From: Actinomycetota bacterium
Lineage (GTDB): Bacteria; Actinomycetota; Actinomycetes; S36-B12
Assembly (NCBI GenBank): GCA_016870515.1
Contig: VGBL01000003.1
Coordinates: 1 to 64,000, forward strand
Length of the DNA stretch: 64,000 nt
Reading direction: 5' to 3'
Below, in pieces: positions 48,706-58,058 of the stretch. Each line of letters opens with the position of its first letter. Positions within the stretch are counted from its first letter, which is position 1. The position numbers and the translations under genes are program-made. The notes beneath the pieces are model-generated. The model worked only from the letters and a program-made list of their open reading frames with translations, made no database searches and was not told the origin of the DNA.

Positions 48706-49920
48706 CTACTGCTCGCGGCAGTGCCACTGCTGGCCGTAGCCCTCGCTCATGAGGTCGAGGTAGGGCACCGCGTCAAGCGCCTCGGGTCCCAGGACGCCGG
48801 CTCCCGCCCAGACACCGGTCGCCAGGAGTTCGAGCGCGATCACGGGGTTCATGGCGGTCTGCCACACGACGGCCTGCGTGCCGTATTCGCGCATCGTCCA
48901 CTCGTTGTCGGCCACGTGGTAGAGGAAGACCTCTCGTGGTGCGCCGTCCGTGCCCGTGCCCGTCACCCATAGCCCGGCACAGGTCTTGCCGGACATGCGA
49001 TCGCCGAGCGTCGCGGGATCGGGCAGGCACGCGGCCACCACATCGCGCGGGCTCACCCGTTGGCCACGCACCGTGACGGGGTCGGTGCGGTCCAGGCCGA
49101 GCCTGTGAAGGGTCTTCAGCACCTCAATGAACTCGTCGCCCAGGCCGTACTTGAACGTGACGCGCTTGCAATCGATCCATCGAGGCATGAGGAGGACCTC
49201 CTCGTGCTCGACATTGACGCACTCCACGGGGCCGATCCCGTCGGGGAAGTCGAAGACCTCGGCGCCGGAGAAGGGGGCGGTGGTGAACCAGCCGCGGTCC
49301 TTCTCCCAGATCACCGGCGGATTGAGGCATTCCTCGATCGTCGTCCAGATGGAGAAGCTAGGCGCGAAGTCGTAGCCGGACACTACGAGGTTGGCACCGT
49401 CACGCACGCCGAGTTCGTCGATCTCCGAAAACAGGTGGTCGGCGGCGTAGCGGGCGAAGACGTCGGCTAGGCCGGGCTCGACGCCGATGCCGCAGAGCGC
49501 CAGCAGACCTCGCGACTCCCACTCGGGCGACTTGTCGAACTGCTCGTCGCCCAACTTCACGAAAGTGTCGGCGTGGGGTCGTTCGGGATGCGGTCGCGAC
49601 AGGCTCATCGCGGTGTCGAGGTAATTGGCACCCGCGTCGAATGCCCCATCGAAGATCGACATGTTGAAGCGAGGATCGACGACATTCAGCACATGCGTGA
49701 TCGCGTGCTCGCGGCACAGCGCGGCGACGGCCTCCCGATCGCAGGCATCCACCGCGGCAGCGAAGAATCTCGGGTCGCCCGTGCGGGCCACGATCGACCC
49801 GGCGCGCTTGATCTCGTAGTCGGCAGCCACCCAGTGCTCGAAGAAGTCGCGGCGCTGGGCGATCAGAGCGGCCGATGTCCCGACTCCGCCTGATCCGACA
49901 GCGAGGACCCGCATGCTCAC
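48706..49920 (-). CDS. Saccharopine-dehydrogenase-family protein in the polyamine operon
   Basis: 404 aa. The N-terminal NAD(P) fold is RVLAVGSGGVGTSAALIA (4-21), with VLNVVDPRFNMSIFDGAFDAG near 78-98 and LALCGIGVEPGLADVFARYA near 140. This is the saccharopine/carboxynorspermidine dehydrogenase architecture with its C-terminal catalytic domain. The operon suggests an amine-linked substrate, such as a condensation product of a polyamine with an oxo or aldehyde acid, but no carboxynorspermidine decarboxylase is nearby. GTG at 49920 overlaps the agmatinase stop; ATG at 49914 is an alternative. It is the last gene of the operon. Confidence 0.75.
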   Translation of the reverse strand: MSMRVLAVGSGGVGTSAALIAQRRDFFEHWVAADYEIKRAGSIVARTGDPRFFAAAVDACDREAVAALCREHAITHVLNVVDPRFNMSIFDGAFDAGANYLDTAMSLSRPHPERPHADTFVKLGDEQFDKSPEWESRGLLALCGIGVEPGLADVFARYAADHLFSEIDELGVRDGANLVVSGYDFAPSFSIWTTIEECLNPPVIWEKDRGWFTTAPFSGAEVFDFPDGIGPVECVNVEHEEVLLMPRWIDCKRVTFKYGLGDEFIEVLKTLHRLGLDRTDPVTVRGQRVSPRDVVAACLPDPATLGDRMSGKTCAGLWVTGTGTDGAPREVFLYHVADNEWTMREYGTQAVVWQTAMNPVIALELLATGVWAGAGVLGPEALDAVPYLDLMSEGYGQQWHCREQ

Positions 49921-50942
49921 GTGGACTCGTCACGGTCGGCCAACAGCGGCCGACGGGGATCCCACGCGGGCCCTCCCGCCGCATCCGCCCGACGGCGGGC
50001 CATGGCGGAAAGCGCCTCGAGCACCACGCGACTGCCCAGCAAAGCGGTGATGTCGGCGTGGTCGTAGGGGGGCGACACCTCGACGACGTCCATGCCGACG
50101 ACGGGGAGCTCCAGGCAGATGCGCCGCACGGCATCGAGCAGTTGGCGAGATGACAGGCCGCCCGGCTCGGGAGTGCCCGTGCCGGGGGCGTGGCCCGGAT
50201 CGGCAACGTCGATGTCGACCGACACGAACACTCCGTCGCAGTCGTCGACGGCGATCGCGAAGGCCTCTGTCAGGCACTCGTCGAGGCCGCGCGTCACGAT
50301 CTCGGTCATCTCGTAGGACCGCATGCGCTGCTGCGCCATCCAGTCGAGGACGTCAGGGGGCGGCCAGTAGCCGCGCAATCCGATCTGCAAGAACCGGTCG
50401 CCTCGAGCGGCACCCGACTCGATGAGGCGTCGCATCGGCTGGCCATGCCCGATCAGGGAGCCGAATTCGATGTCGCCGGTGTCGGCATGCGCATCGAAAT
50501 GCAGGACCGAGACTCTTCCCCAACCACGCGCCCGGGCGACGCCCGTGACGTCGGGCCATGTGACGGTGTGATCGCCGCCGAGGATGAGCGGCATGGCACC
50601 CGTGTCGGCCACGCGCTGCACGGCGACTTCCAGGTCAGCGCACGAGCGTGCGGCGTCGCCGCTGTACATCTCGACGTCGCCTCCGTCGACGACCCGGAGA
50701 TCCTTCAGCCCGTCGGTGCGCAGGGCCAGCGATGGCCGCGATCCGTCGTGGGCGAGGTAGCAGCCCATGCGAATTGCCTGTGGGCCGAAGCGGGCACCGC
50801 TTCGGTAGGAGGTGCCGCCGTCGAAGGGAGCGCCGATGATGACGACATCGGCGTCCGCGTAGGTGGAAGGATCCTCGAGGTCGCAAGGTGGAACTCCGAG
50901 AAACGTCAGGTCCGGGCCATATTGACCGCCGTAGCGCGCCAT
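49917..50942 (-). CDS. speB: Agmatinase-family ureohydrolase
   Basis: 341 aa. Manganese ligands are visible in ILGGDHT (near 120), LHFDAHADTGD (near 147) and VSVDIDVADPGHAPGTGTPE (near 238). It hydrolyses a guanidino group to urea and an amine. Agmatine to putrescine is the best guess in this polyamine operon, but guanidinobutyrase or guanidinopropionase activity cannot be excluded from motifs. ATG at 50942 has TAGGGT six bases upstream, so it may also start its own leaderless transcript. It is followed by the saccharopine-dehydrogenase-like gene in a GTGA overlap. Confidence 0.88.
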   Translation of the reverse strand: MARYGGQYGPDLTFLGVPPCDLEDPSTYADADVVIIGAPFDGGTSYRSGARFGPQAIRMGCYLAHDGSRPSLALRTDGLKDLRVVDGGDVEMYSGDAARSCADLEVAVQRVADTGAMPLILGGDHTVTWPDVTGVARARGWGRVSVLHFDAHADTGDIEFGSLIGHGQPMRRLIESGAARGDRFLQIGLRGYWPPPDVLDWMAQQRMRSYEMTEIVTRGLDECLTEAFAIAVDDCDGVFVSVDIDVADPGHAPGTGTPEPGGLSSRQLLDAVRRICLELPVVGMDVVEVSPPYDHADITALLGSRVVLEALSAMARRRADAAGGPAWDPRRPLLADRDEST

Positions 50943-50954
50943 TCCCCCACCCTA
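50943..50954 (-). promoter_or_regulatory. Possible internal -10 box before agmatinase
   Basis: TAGGGT (minus strand 50954-50949) is six bases before the ATG of the agmatinase gene, inside a 29-bp spacer. It would allow agmatinase to be made independently of the transport genes upstream. Confidence 0.35.
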
Positions 50955-50971
50955 ATGCGAGGTGGCACCTA

Positions 50972-52384
50972 TCAACTGTCGAATCCAAGACCGACGCGAT
51001 CGAGAGTGCGCAGCCAGAGGTTGCGCCGGCCCTCGTTGCGATCGGCCTTGTCGATGGCACGACGGGTGATTCCGATGCCCAGCGACCGAATCGGCTCAGG
51101 CGGGAAAGGGATGGGCTTGGTGCGAGCCATCTCCAGCGCCGTGCGCTCCGTGTGCTCGCCGCTGAGCAGGTCGAGCATGACTTGGGCGCCGAAGCGACTC
51201 GCGCCCACCCCGAGCCCGGTGAACCCCACGCTGTAGGCGACTCGTCCGGCGTAGGCCGTGCCCCAGAAAGCACTGAAGCGCGAGCACGTGTCGATCGCGC
51301 CTGCCCACGCGTGGGTGAATCGCAGGCCGTCGAGTTGGGGGAAGGTGAAGCGAAAGTGCTCGGCAAGCCGGGCGAACGGCGCACTCTGACGCTCGTGCAT
51401 CGGGTTGAAGCCTCCGTAGTACGAAGCGTCGTAGCCACCCCACAGGATCCGGGCATCATGCGTGATGCGGTAGTAGTGGAACTGGTTGCCGGCGTCGCCG
51501 ATGCCGAAGCGGTCCCGCCAACCGATCGACTCACGCTGCTGCCCGGTCAACGGCTCCGTCATGAGCACCGAGTCGTAGACCGGGACGACGTAGTGACCCA
51601 ACCGGCGCAACAGGGGCGGGTAGGCGCTCGTAGCCAGGGCCACGCGTGGGCTCCGGACGCTCCCGAAGTCCGTGACGACACGCATTGCTCCCGGTCGGTC
51701 ATCGAGCGCTATCACACGGGTGCCCTCGTAGATCGCGACCCCCCGTCGGCGGCAGGCGTCGGCCAAGCCCCACGCCAGCCGAGCGGGATCGGCCATCGCT
51801 ACTCCGCGTCGGTCGAGCAGACCCGCCTGATACGTGGGCGAGGCCACGAGCGCGCGTACCTCGTGAGCGTCGAGGAACTCCTGGTCGAGACCGAGCGCCG
51901 ACGCCTGCTGGTGCGTGTCGCGCAGACCTTCGACCTGGTAGGGCGCGACTGCGACGTCGAGCTCACCGGAGCGCAGGAAGTCACAGTCGATGCCCTCGGC
52001 CTGCACGGTCGCCTCGATGGCATCGAGATTGGCGCGCCCCATGTCGGTCAGGCAGGGCATGTCGTCTGGCCAGCGCGCCATGCCGTTACCCAGACCGTGG
52101 GTCAGCGATGCGGCAATGAAGCCGCCATTGCGCCCCGACGCACCGCCCCCGATGCGATCACCCTCGAGCACGACCACCGTCCAGTGGGGGAAGCGCTCAC
52201 GGGCGAGATAGGCGGTCCACAGGCCACTGAAACCGCCGCCGACGACGACGAGGTCGGCATCGATTTCGCTGGTCAGCGCGGGGGAAGCCTGCGGGCGATC
52301 AGGGGTGTCGAGCCAAAAGGGCGCGAATCGCACATCGGCAAGCGATGCCCGTGCCTGCGCAGTGACAGTCGTCGGAAACGGCAT
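50972..52384 (-). CDS. FAD-dependent amine oxidoreductase (PuuB-like)
   Basis: 470 aa DAO-family flavoprotein. The FAD fold is DLVVVGGGFSGLWTAYLARE (44-63), then GGGASGRNGGFIAASLTHG near 80-98, a block typical of gamma-glutamylputrescine oxidases. WAGAIDTCSRFSAFWG and YSVGFTGLGVGASRFGAQ are in the C-terminal half. It probably oxidises putrescine or a derivative to an aldehyde, which the dehydrogenase at 56510 would take on. No glutamylputrescine synthetase (PuuA) gene is seen, so whether glutamylation is used is unclear. Confidence 0.85.
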   Translation of the reverse strand: MPFPTTVTAQARASLADVRFAPFWLDTPDRPQASPALTSEIDADLVVVGGGFSGLWTAYLARERFPHWTVVVLEGDRIGGGASGRNGGFIAASLTHGLGNGMARWPDDMPCLTDMGRANLDAIEATVQAEGIDCDFLRSGELDVAVAPYQVEGLRDTHQQASALGLDQEFLDAHEVRALVASPTYQAGLLDRRGVAMADPARLAWGLADACRRRGVAIYEGTRVIALDDRPGAMRVVTDFGSVRSPRVALATSAYPPLLRRLGHYVVPVYDSVLMTEPLTGQQRESIGWRDRFGIGDAGNQFHYYRITHDARILWGGYDASYYGGFNPMHERQSAPFARLAEHFRFTFPQLDGLRFTHAWAGAIDTCSRFSAFWGTAYAGRVAYSVGFTGLGVGASRFGAQVMLDLLSGEHTERTALEMARTKPIPFPPEPIRSLGIGITRRAIDKADRNEGRRNLWLRTLDRVGLGFDS

Positions 52385-52392
52385 GGGTATCG

Positions 52393-53193
52393 CTAAACCG
52401 CGCTCTCCAACTTGCGACGACGCCGGTGGTTGGTGAATTGCGCTCCGAGGACCACCAGCAGGGACAGCACGAAGACGAGGGTAGCAAGGGCATTGACCTG
52501 AACCGGTATGCCACGCTGCGCAGCCCCCCAGATGAAGATGGGGAAGGTCACGAGGGTGCCAGCATTGAAGGCACTGATGATGTAGTCGTCGAACGACAGG
52601 CTGAAGCCGAGGAGAGCGGCGCCGAGGATGCCCGGCAGCACGAGCGGAAACGTCACGTAGCGAAACGTTGCTTGGGGGTCCGCGTAGAGATCGCGCGCTG
52701 CCTCCTCAAGCCGCGGATCCATGCCCTGCAGTCGCGCCTTCACGGTGACGACCACAAAACTGATGATGAACATGATGTGCGCGATGGTGACCGTCCAAAA
52801 GCCCAGTGGGAATGCGAGGTTGAGGAAGAGCGCCAGCAGGCTCGAGCCGAGCACCACCTCGGGGGTCGCCATCGGAAGAAAGATCAGCAGGTTGGTCGTC
52901 GACCGGCCCCGGAAGCGATAGCGGACAAGGGCGAACGCGATCATCGTGCCGAGGATCGTCCCCGCAAGGGTGGCGAGCACGCCGATCTCGATGCTGGTCA
53001 GGAACGACTGGCACACGCCTGGCACCCCGCACAGGTTTTGCCAGGCCTCGAGGGAGAACTGGTTCCAGGCGACGTTGAACTTGCCGGCGGGTTCATTGAA
53101 ACTAAGGATAGCAACGACCGCGATCGGGACGAAGAGGTAGACCAGCACCAGGATGCCAATGATCGCGATGAGGTTCTTGCGCAGCCACTTCAT
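52393..53193 (-). CDS. potC: Spermidine/putrescine ABC transporter permease PotC-like
   Basis: 266 aa with six helices. The EAA loop (DPRLEEAARDLYADPQATFR near residue 175) contacts the ATPase. It follows PotB in the standard PotABCD order. ATG at 53193 shares one base with the potB stop (TGATG); the frame is open further, but that is antisense-frame potB. It would form the membrane channel with PotB. Confidence 0.92.
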   Translation of the reverse strand: MKWLRKNLIAIIGILVLVYLFVPIAVVAILSFNEPAGKFNVAWNQFSLEAWQNLCGVPGVCQSFLTSIEIGVLATLAGTILGTMIAFALVRYRFRGRSTTNLLIFLPMATPEVVLGSSLLALFLNLAFPLGFWTVTIAHIMFIISFVVVTVKARLQGMDPRLEEAARDLYADPQATFRYVTFPLVLPGILGAALLGFSLSFDDYIISAFNAGTLVTFPIFIWGAAQRGIPVQVNALATLVFVLSLLVVLGAQFTNHRRRRKLESAV

Positions 53194-54089
53194 CAGACCA
53201 GGTCCTCCGTGCCAGCCCGACGGATATAGACGAAGACGAGCGCCGGGATGATGGCCATCAGGATGAACGACAATGCACTGGCCACCGGATAATCCCGGAA
53301 CTGCAGGAAGTTGATCTGGATTGCATTGCCCACCATCCGATCCTGGGGAGACCCGAGCAGCGTTGCGTTGATGTAGTCGCCGGATGCCGGGATAAAGGTC
53401 AGCAGCGTGCCGGCCACGACGCCCGGCAGGCTCAGGGGCCACACCACCTTGCGGAACCCGGTGAAGGGCGAGGCGTACAGATCGCCGGCCGCCTCGATGA
53501 GTCGAGGATCGATGCGTTCGAGGGCGGCGTACAGCGGGAGAATCATGAAGGGCAGGAAGTTGTAGCTAAGGCCGGTGATCACGGCAATGGGAGTGTTAAG
53601 GATTCGCCCCTCAGGGAGCAGATGCAGGGCATTGAGGGTGCTCGTGATAAAGCCCTCGTCGGCCAGGATGGTGCGCCAGGCGTAGGTGCGCAGCAGGAAC
53701 GATGCGAAGAACGGTGCCACGACAAGCACCAGGAGCAGGGCACGCCACTTGCCGGCCTTGAAGGCAATGAAGTAGGCCAGCGGATAGGCGATGACCAGGG
53801 CCAGCACGGTGGCGATGCCCGAATAGATGAATGACTTGACGAACTGGGGCCAGTAGTCGGAGATAGCCGTGAGGTAGTTGGCGGCCTCGAACCCTGGCTG
53901 ATAGACCCCCGGGGTGCCGGTGGGCGACTGCAGGCTAGTGAAAAACAGCGAGACGAGCGGCACCACGAAGAAGAGCCCGAGCCAAGCGATGCCGGGGAGC
54001 AGGAGCAGATATGCCGTACGAGCGCGTCGTTGGACGCCAGCACCGACTGAGACCTTGGCGCCGCCGGCCACCGGGGCGAGGGCGGGCAT
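53193..54089 (-). CDS. potB: Spermidine/putrescine ABC transporter permease PotB-like
   Basis: 298 aa. Six membrane helices, starting TAYLLLLPGIAWLGLFFVVP. The EAA loop is DPRLIEAAGDLYASPFTGFR near residue 205. The FLLRTYAWRTIL stretch is also typical of PotB. ATG at 54089 lies one base after the potA stop. It pairs with PotC. Confidence 0.92.
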   Translation of the reverse strand: MPALAPVAGGAKVSVGAGVQRRARTAYLLLLPGIAWLGLFFVVPLVSLFFTSLQSPTGTPGVYQPGFEAANYLTAISDYWPQFVKSFIYSGIATVLALVIAYPLAYFIAFKAGKWRALLLVLVVAPFFASFLLRTYAWRTILADEGFITSTLNALHLLPEGRILNTPIAVITGLSYNFLPFMILPLYAALERIDPRLIEAAGDLYASPFTGFRKVVWPLSLPGVVAGTLLTFIPASGDYINATLLGSPQDRMVGNAIQINFLQFRDYPVASALSFILMAIIPALVFVYIRRAGTEDLV

Positions 54090-54090
54090 C

Positions 54091-55203
54091 TCACTGCCCC
54101 GCGGGGACGTCGAGGCCAAACGTGTGCTCGGGCGCCCAGTGGATGACGACCTCGTCGCCCGGGTGTAGGAGGTCAACCGATCGGTTTTGCTCGAAGACGG
54201 TCCACTCGTCACCCCACGTGGTCATCACGAGGTATTGGGTGGATACGCCCGTGAAGGATGCATCGGTGACCTTGCCGGTGGCTCGGTTGTGACGGTCGGG
54301 CACGGACGATGTGGAGCCGCCCGTGGCAATCGACAGTTTCTCGGGTCGCACCCCAAGCAGGATCTCGCCCTCCTGGCGGGTAGATCGAGCCGCGGGGACG
54401 TTGTAGGAGCCGCCGGGGCCACCCACGATGAGGTCGTCGCCGGATCGCCCCTGCACTGCGCCGACGACCCCGTTGGACTGCCCCAGGAAGTTGGCCACGA
54501 ACGCCGTCTTGGGCAGGTCGTAGATCTCGACCGGTGGCCCCATCTGCTCAATGCGGCCCTTGTTCATGACCGCGACCGTGTCGGCCATGGTCATGGCCTC
54601 CTCCTGGTCGTGGGTCACGTGCACGAATGTCGTGCCCACTTCGGTCTGGATCCGCTTGAGCTCGATCTGCATCTGGCGACGCAGTTTGAGATCCAGCGCT
54701 CCCAGCGGCTCATCGAGAAGCAGGACGCCGGGTTGATTGATGAGTGCTCGCGCGACGGCGACACGCTGCTGCTGACCGCCCGACAACTGGGCGGGCTTAC
54801 GCCTGGCCATCGGGCCCAACTCCACGAGTTCGAGCATCTGATTGACCGGGCCGGCTACGTCCTTGATGCCCCTGCGGCGAAGCCCGAAGGCGACGTTTTC
54901 GAAGATGTCCAGATGCGGGAAGAGCGCGTATGACTGGAAGACGGTGTTGACGTGGCGCCTATAGGGCTTCTCGTCGGTGATATCGGTCGAGCCCAGCATG
55001 ATCTGACCGCTCGTCGGGGCCTCGAGGCCGGCAACCATGCGGAGTGTCGTGGTCTTGCCGCATCCAGACGGCCCCAATAGGGCGAAGAACGATCCCGCGG
55101 GGATGGTGAGGGTGAGCTCATCGACGGCCGTGAAGTCGCCAAACGACTTCACGAGGTTGACCAGGCGAAGGTCCTGGACCTCATCTCCAGACGGTGCCGA
55201 CAC
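54091..55203 (-). CDS. potA: Spermidine/putrescine ABC transporter ATP-binding protein PotA-like
   Basis: 370 aa. Walker A GPSGCGKTT is at 44-52, the signature LSGGQQQR near 140, Walker B VLLLDEPLGALD near 160, and the H-loop in VTHDQEEAM. The C-terminal TOBE domain (LGVRPEKLSIATGG onward) completes a PotA-type ATPase. GTG at 55203 is preferred; a TTG at 55206 is adjacent. AAAGGGG upstream acts as Shine-Dalgarno sequence and can pair with GCCCTT (about 55208-55231 on the plus strand), a possible brake on translation. Confidence 0.94.
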   Translation of the reverse strand: MSAPSGDEVQDLRLVNLVKSFGDFTAVDELTLTIPAGSFFALLGPSGCGKTTTLRMVAGLEAPTSGQIMLGSTDITDEKPYRRHVNTVFQSYALFPHLDIFENVAFGLRRRGIKDVAGPVNQMLELVELGPMARRKPAQLSGGQQQRVAVARALINQPGVLLLDEPLGALDLKLRRQMQIELKRIQTEVGTTFVHVTHDQEEAMTMADTVAVMNKGRIEQMGPPVEIYDLPKTAFVANFLGQSNGVVGAVQGRSGDDLIVGGPGGSYNVPAARSTRQEGEILLGVRPEKLSIATGGSTSSVPDRHNRATGKVTDASFTGVSTQYLVMTTWGDEWTVFEQNRSVDLLHPGDEVVIHWAPEHTFGLDVPAGQ

Positions 55204-55248
55204 CAAGAGCCCCTTTCATCGCGCTAAGGGCACCCTACGCCGGACCTG

Positions 55249-56484
55249 CTACATACCGATGGCCTTCTGGAACTCCCGCTGATAGGCGATGTCTTGCTCC
55301 GGGGTCAAGGTCATGAAGACGTAGGAATTGTCCAGGGTCGCCTCATTGGGGAAGATCCACTGGTTGTCGGCCAGGGCCGGATCGATAGCGGCCATAGCCT
55401 CCTTGGCCCCGTTGACCGGCGAAACGTATTGAACGTAGGCGGCGACCTCAGCGGCAACCTTGGGGTCGTAGTAGTAATTCATGACCGCTTCGGCATTCTT
55501 CTTGTGAGTGGCGACACTGGGGATCAGCATGTTGTCGGTCCAGAGCATGCCGCCGGTGTCGGGAAGCCCTACCCCGAAGTCCTCGCCCAACTGGAACATG
55601 TCACCCGACCATCCGATTACGGCGATGACGTCGCCTGTCTCGAGTGCCGCGACGTAGTCGTTACCGGCGACCTGGCGCACCTGGCCACTGTCGATCTGCG
55701 CCTGCAGCTCGGCGATCCCGGCCTGGAACTGGTCGTCGGTGAAGTTGGAGGGGTCGGCTCCCTGGGCGGCCATGATGACGCCCATCGTGTCGCGCATCTC
55801 GGAGAGCAGCGTGATGCGGCCCTTGAGCTTGGGGTCCCACATCTGGCTCAGCGAGGTCAGGGTGTCGGTGCCCAAAGCCTCCTGCAGCAGGGCCTTGTTC
55901 CAGCCGAGGCAGCCGAACCCGGAGAACCATGGCAGGGAGTACTCGCGGCCCGGGTCGAAGGAGACGTCGATGTAGTTGGGCAGCAGGTTGGCAGCGTTGG
56001 GCATGCTGGACTTGTCGAGCTTGACCGCGAAGCCGCTCTGGATCCACAGGGCGGCCATCCAGTCGGTGAGGACGACGATGTCTCGATCGATCGACTGGCC
56101 CGACTCGAGCTGCGCGCGTACCTTGGCGAAGAACTCGTTGTTGTCGTTGATGTCCTCGGTGTAGTTGACCGTGATGCCGGTCGCGGCGGTGAAGGCCTCG
56201 AGCGTGGGGTAGGCGCCTGTCTCGTCGTTGACGTCGATGTAGAGCGGCCAGTTGGCCCAGTTGAGGAACTTCTCCGAATCGGAGAGGTCCTGCACAGGTG
56301 CGGGCTCGGGAGCCGCGCCGCTACTGCTGGCCGTGCCACCGCCGCCTGAACCGGCGCCGCAGGCCGCGGCTGTCGCGGCGACACCGGTGATGCCCGCGAC
56401 CTGCAGGAGGCGCCGACGCGACAGCCCGGAGCGGGACATGGCGAGAACGGCGGCGGCCTCCGGGGACAACGGGCGCTTGCCCAT
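55249..56484 (-). CDS. potD: Spermidine/putrescine-binding lipoprotein PotD-like
   Basis: 411 aa. A twin-arginine-type signal (SRRRLLQVAG, residues 22-31) ends in the lipobox AAAC with Cys42, followed by a Gly/Ser linker. The solute-binding domain starts KFLNWANWPLYID and includes TVNYTEDINDNNEFFAKV and VIAVIGWSGDMFQL, as in PotD-family proteins. It captures polyamines outside the membrane for PotABC. ATG at 56484 has AGGAG six bases upstream. The longer open frame upstream overlaps the aldehyde dehydrogenase gene and is not needed. Confidence 0.92.
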   Translation of the reverse strand: MGKRPLSPEAAAVLAMSRSGLSRRRLLQVAGITGVAATAAACGAGSGGGGTASSSGAAPEPAPVQDLSDSEKFLNWANWPLYIDVNDETGAYPTLEAFTAATGITVNYTEDINDNNEFFAKVRAQLESGQSIDRDIVVLTDWMAALWIQSGFAVKLDKSSMPNAANLLPNYIDVSFDPGREYSLPWFSGFGCLGWNKALLQEALGTDTLTSLSQMWDPKLKGRITLLSEMRDTMGVIMAAQGADPSNFTDDQFQAGIAELQAQIDSGQVRQVAGNDYVAALETGDVIAVIGWSGDMFQLGEDFGVGLPDTGGMLWTDNMLIPSVATHKKNAEAVMNYYYDPKVAAEVAAYVQYVSPVNGAKEAMAAIDPALADNQWIFPNEATLDNSYVFMTLTPEQDIAYQREFQKAIGM

Positions 56485-56509
56485 GATAGCTCCTATGTAG
56501 TCGTGCGCC

Positions 56510-58009
56510 CTAGGGGCGGCCTCGGTCTTTGAAGATAGTACGGTGCCAGTCCTTGCGCGCGTCACCCGAAATGTCGAATGAGACGTGCTTGATCACGGTG
56601 TACTCCTCCAGGGAGTACCTGGACAAGTCCTTGCCGAAGCCGGACTGCTTCATCCCCCCGTGCGGCATCTCGCTGACGATCGGGATGTGATCGTTGACCC
56701 ACACGCACCCGGAGCGGATCTCGCGCTGGGCCTTCATGGTGCGGTAGACGTCGCGTGACCATACCGAGGCGGCCAGGCCGTAGCGCGTGTCATTGGCCAG
56801 CGCCAAGCCCTCGTCATCGTCGTCGAAGGGCAGCGCGACCAGGACCGGGCCGAAGACCTCCTCCTGGACGATCTCGGAGTCCTGGGCGGCCCCCGTGACC
56901 AGCGTGGGCGCGTAATAGGCGCCCTTGGCAAGATCGCCAGCCGGTGCCTCACCGCCCACCATGACCGTGGCCCCTGACCCGCGTGCCCGGTCGACGAAGC
57001 CGGCCACCCGGTCCCGCTGTGCGAACGTGACCAGCGGCCCGAGGTCGGTTTCGGAATCGCGAGGGTCGCCGAGCCGGATGCCGGACAGCACCTCGGCGAT
57101 CCCCGCGACGACGCGGTCGTAGATCGGTCGCTGCACGTAGACACGCGTCGCGGCCGTGCAGTCCTGGCCGGCGTTGATGAGCGCACCGGCAACGGCGCCC
57201 TGGATGACCGCGTCTACATCGGCGTCGTCGTACACCAAGAAGGGCGCCTTGCCACCGAGTTCGAGATGGACGCGCGCCGCTCGGCCGGCGGCGATCTGCA
57301 TGACGCGGCGCCCCACGGGCGTGGATCCGGTGAACGACACCATGCCGACCGCGGGGTTGCTGATCAGTGCCTCGCCGGCAACCGGACCCCGCCCCACCAC
57401 GACGTTGACGACACCCGCGGGAATCCCTGCCGCCACGGCATCTTCGGCGAGCATCAGTGTGGTGAGCGGTGTGATCTCGGCGGGTTTGAGGACGATCGTG
57501 TTACCGGCAGCGATGGCGGGCAGCACCTTCCACATGGCCATCTGCAGCGGGTAGTTCCACGGGGCGATGGACCCGACCACGCCCACGGGTTCGCGACGTA
57601 TCACGGAGGTGTGCGTGGCATCGAACTCTCCCGAGGCCAGCCCCTCAAGCTGGCGCGCTGCGCCAGCGAAGAACACCACGTTGTCGATCGATCCGGGTAC
57701 GTCGAACTCGGTGGCGAGGCGCAAGGTCTTGCCGGTCTGGCGGGACTCGACCTCGGCGTATTCCGCGGACCGCGCCTGGACTCGTGCGGCCAGCCGGTGC
57801 AGCGCAGCCCCCCGTTCGGCCGGGGTGGCCGCCGACCATTCGGGGAATGCCCGCGCGGCGGCAGCCACGGCCGCCTCGACCTCGGCCACACCCGCCAGGC
57901 CCACGGTCTCGACGACCGATCCGTCGGCGGGATCGATGACGTCGAGGGTCTCCCCGGAGCCGGTGATCACGGCCCCGTCGACGAACCCGGCACGCTGACC
58001 GCTGGGCAT
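56510..58009 (-). CDS. Aldehyde dehydrogenase, gamma-aminobutyraldehyde type
   Basis: 499 aa. NAD(P)+-dependent. GSIAPWNYPLQMAMWK is near 140-155, the active-site glutamate is in LELGGKAPF near 250, and the nucleophile Cys284 lies in NAGQDCTAATR. The C-terminal WVNDHIPIVSEMPHGGMKQS and GFGKDLSRYSLEEYT are typical of gamma-aminobutyraldehyde dehydrogenases (PatD type). It would turn the aldehyde from putrescine oxidation into GABA for GabT. ATG at 58009 has GGGAGG four bases upstream. It is the first gene of the potD-potA-potB-potC-oxidase-agmatinase unit. Confidence 0.9.
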   Translation of the reverse strand: MPSGQRAGFVDGAVITGSGETLDVIDPADGSVVETVGLAGVAEVEAAVAAAARAFPEWSAATPAERGAALHRLAARVQARSAEYAEVESRQTGKTLRLATEFDVPGSIDNVVFFAGAARQLEGLASGEFDATHTSVIRREPVGVVGSIAPWNYPLQMAMWKVLPAIAAGNTIVLKPAEITPLTTLMLAEDAVAAGIPAGVVNVVVGRGPVAGEALISNPAVGMVSFTGSTPVGRRVMQIAAGRAARVHLELGGKAPFLVYDDADVDAVIQGAVAGALINAGQDCTAATRVYVQRPIYDRVVAGIAEVLSGIRLGDPRDSETDLGPLVTFAQRDRVAGFVDRARGSGATVMVGGEAPAGDLAKGAYYAPTLVTGAAQDSEIVQEEVFGPVLVALPFDDDDEGLALANDTRYGLAASVWSRDVYRTMKAQREIRSGCVWVNDHIPIVSEMPHGGMKQSGFGKDLSRYSLEEYTVIKHVSFDISGDARKDWHRTIFKDRGRP

Positions 58010-58041
58010 GGCGCCTCCCTTGGATGGTCGCGTTCACCCTA

Positions 58042-58058
58042 CCCGGGCTCGGCCCGGG
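58042..58058. promoter_or_regulatory. Perfect hairpin upstream of the aldehyde dehydrogenase gene
   Basis: CCCGGGC-TCG-GCCCGGG is a 7-bp perfect stem with a 3-base loop, 33 bp before the ATG at 58009. A second short hairpin, GACCC-GTCA-GGGTC, is at 58068-58081, and CGTCAGG occurs twice in this spacer. They may be a leader fold or an operator controlling the polyamine operon. The loops do not match known guanidine or polyamine riboswitch motifs that I could recognise. Confidence 0.4.
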
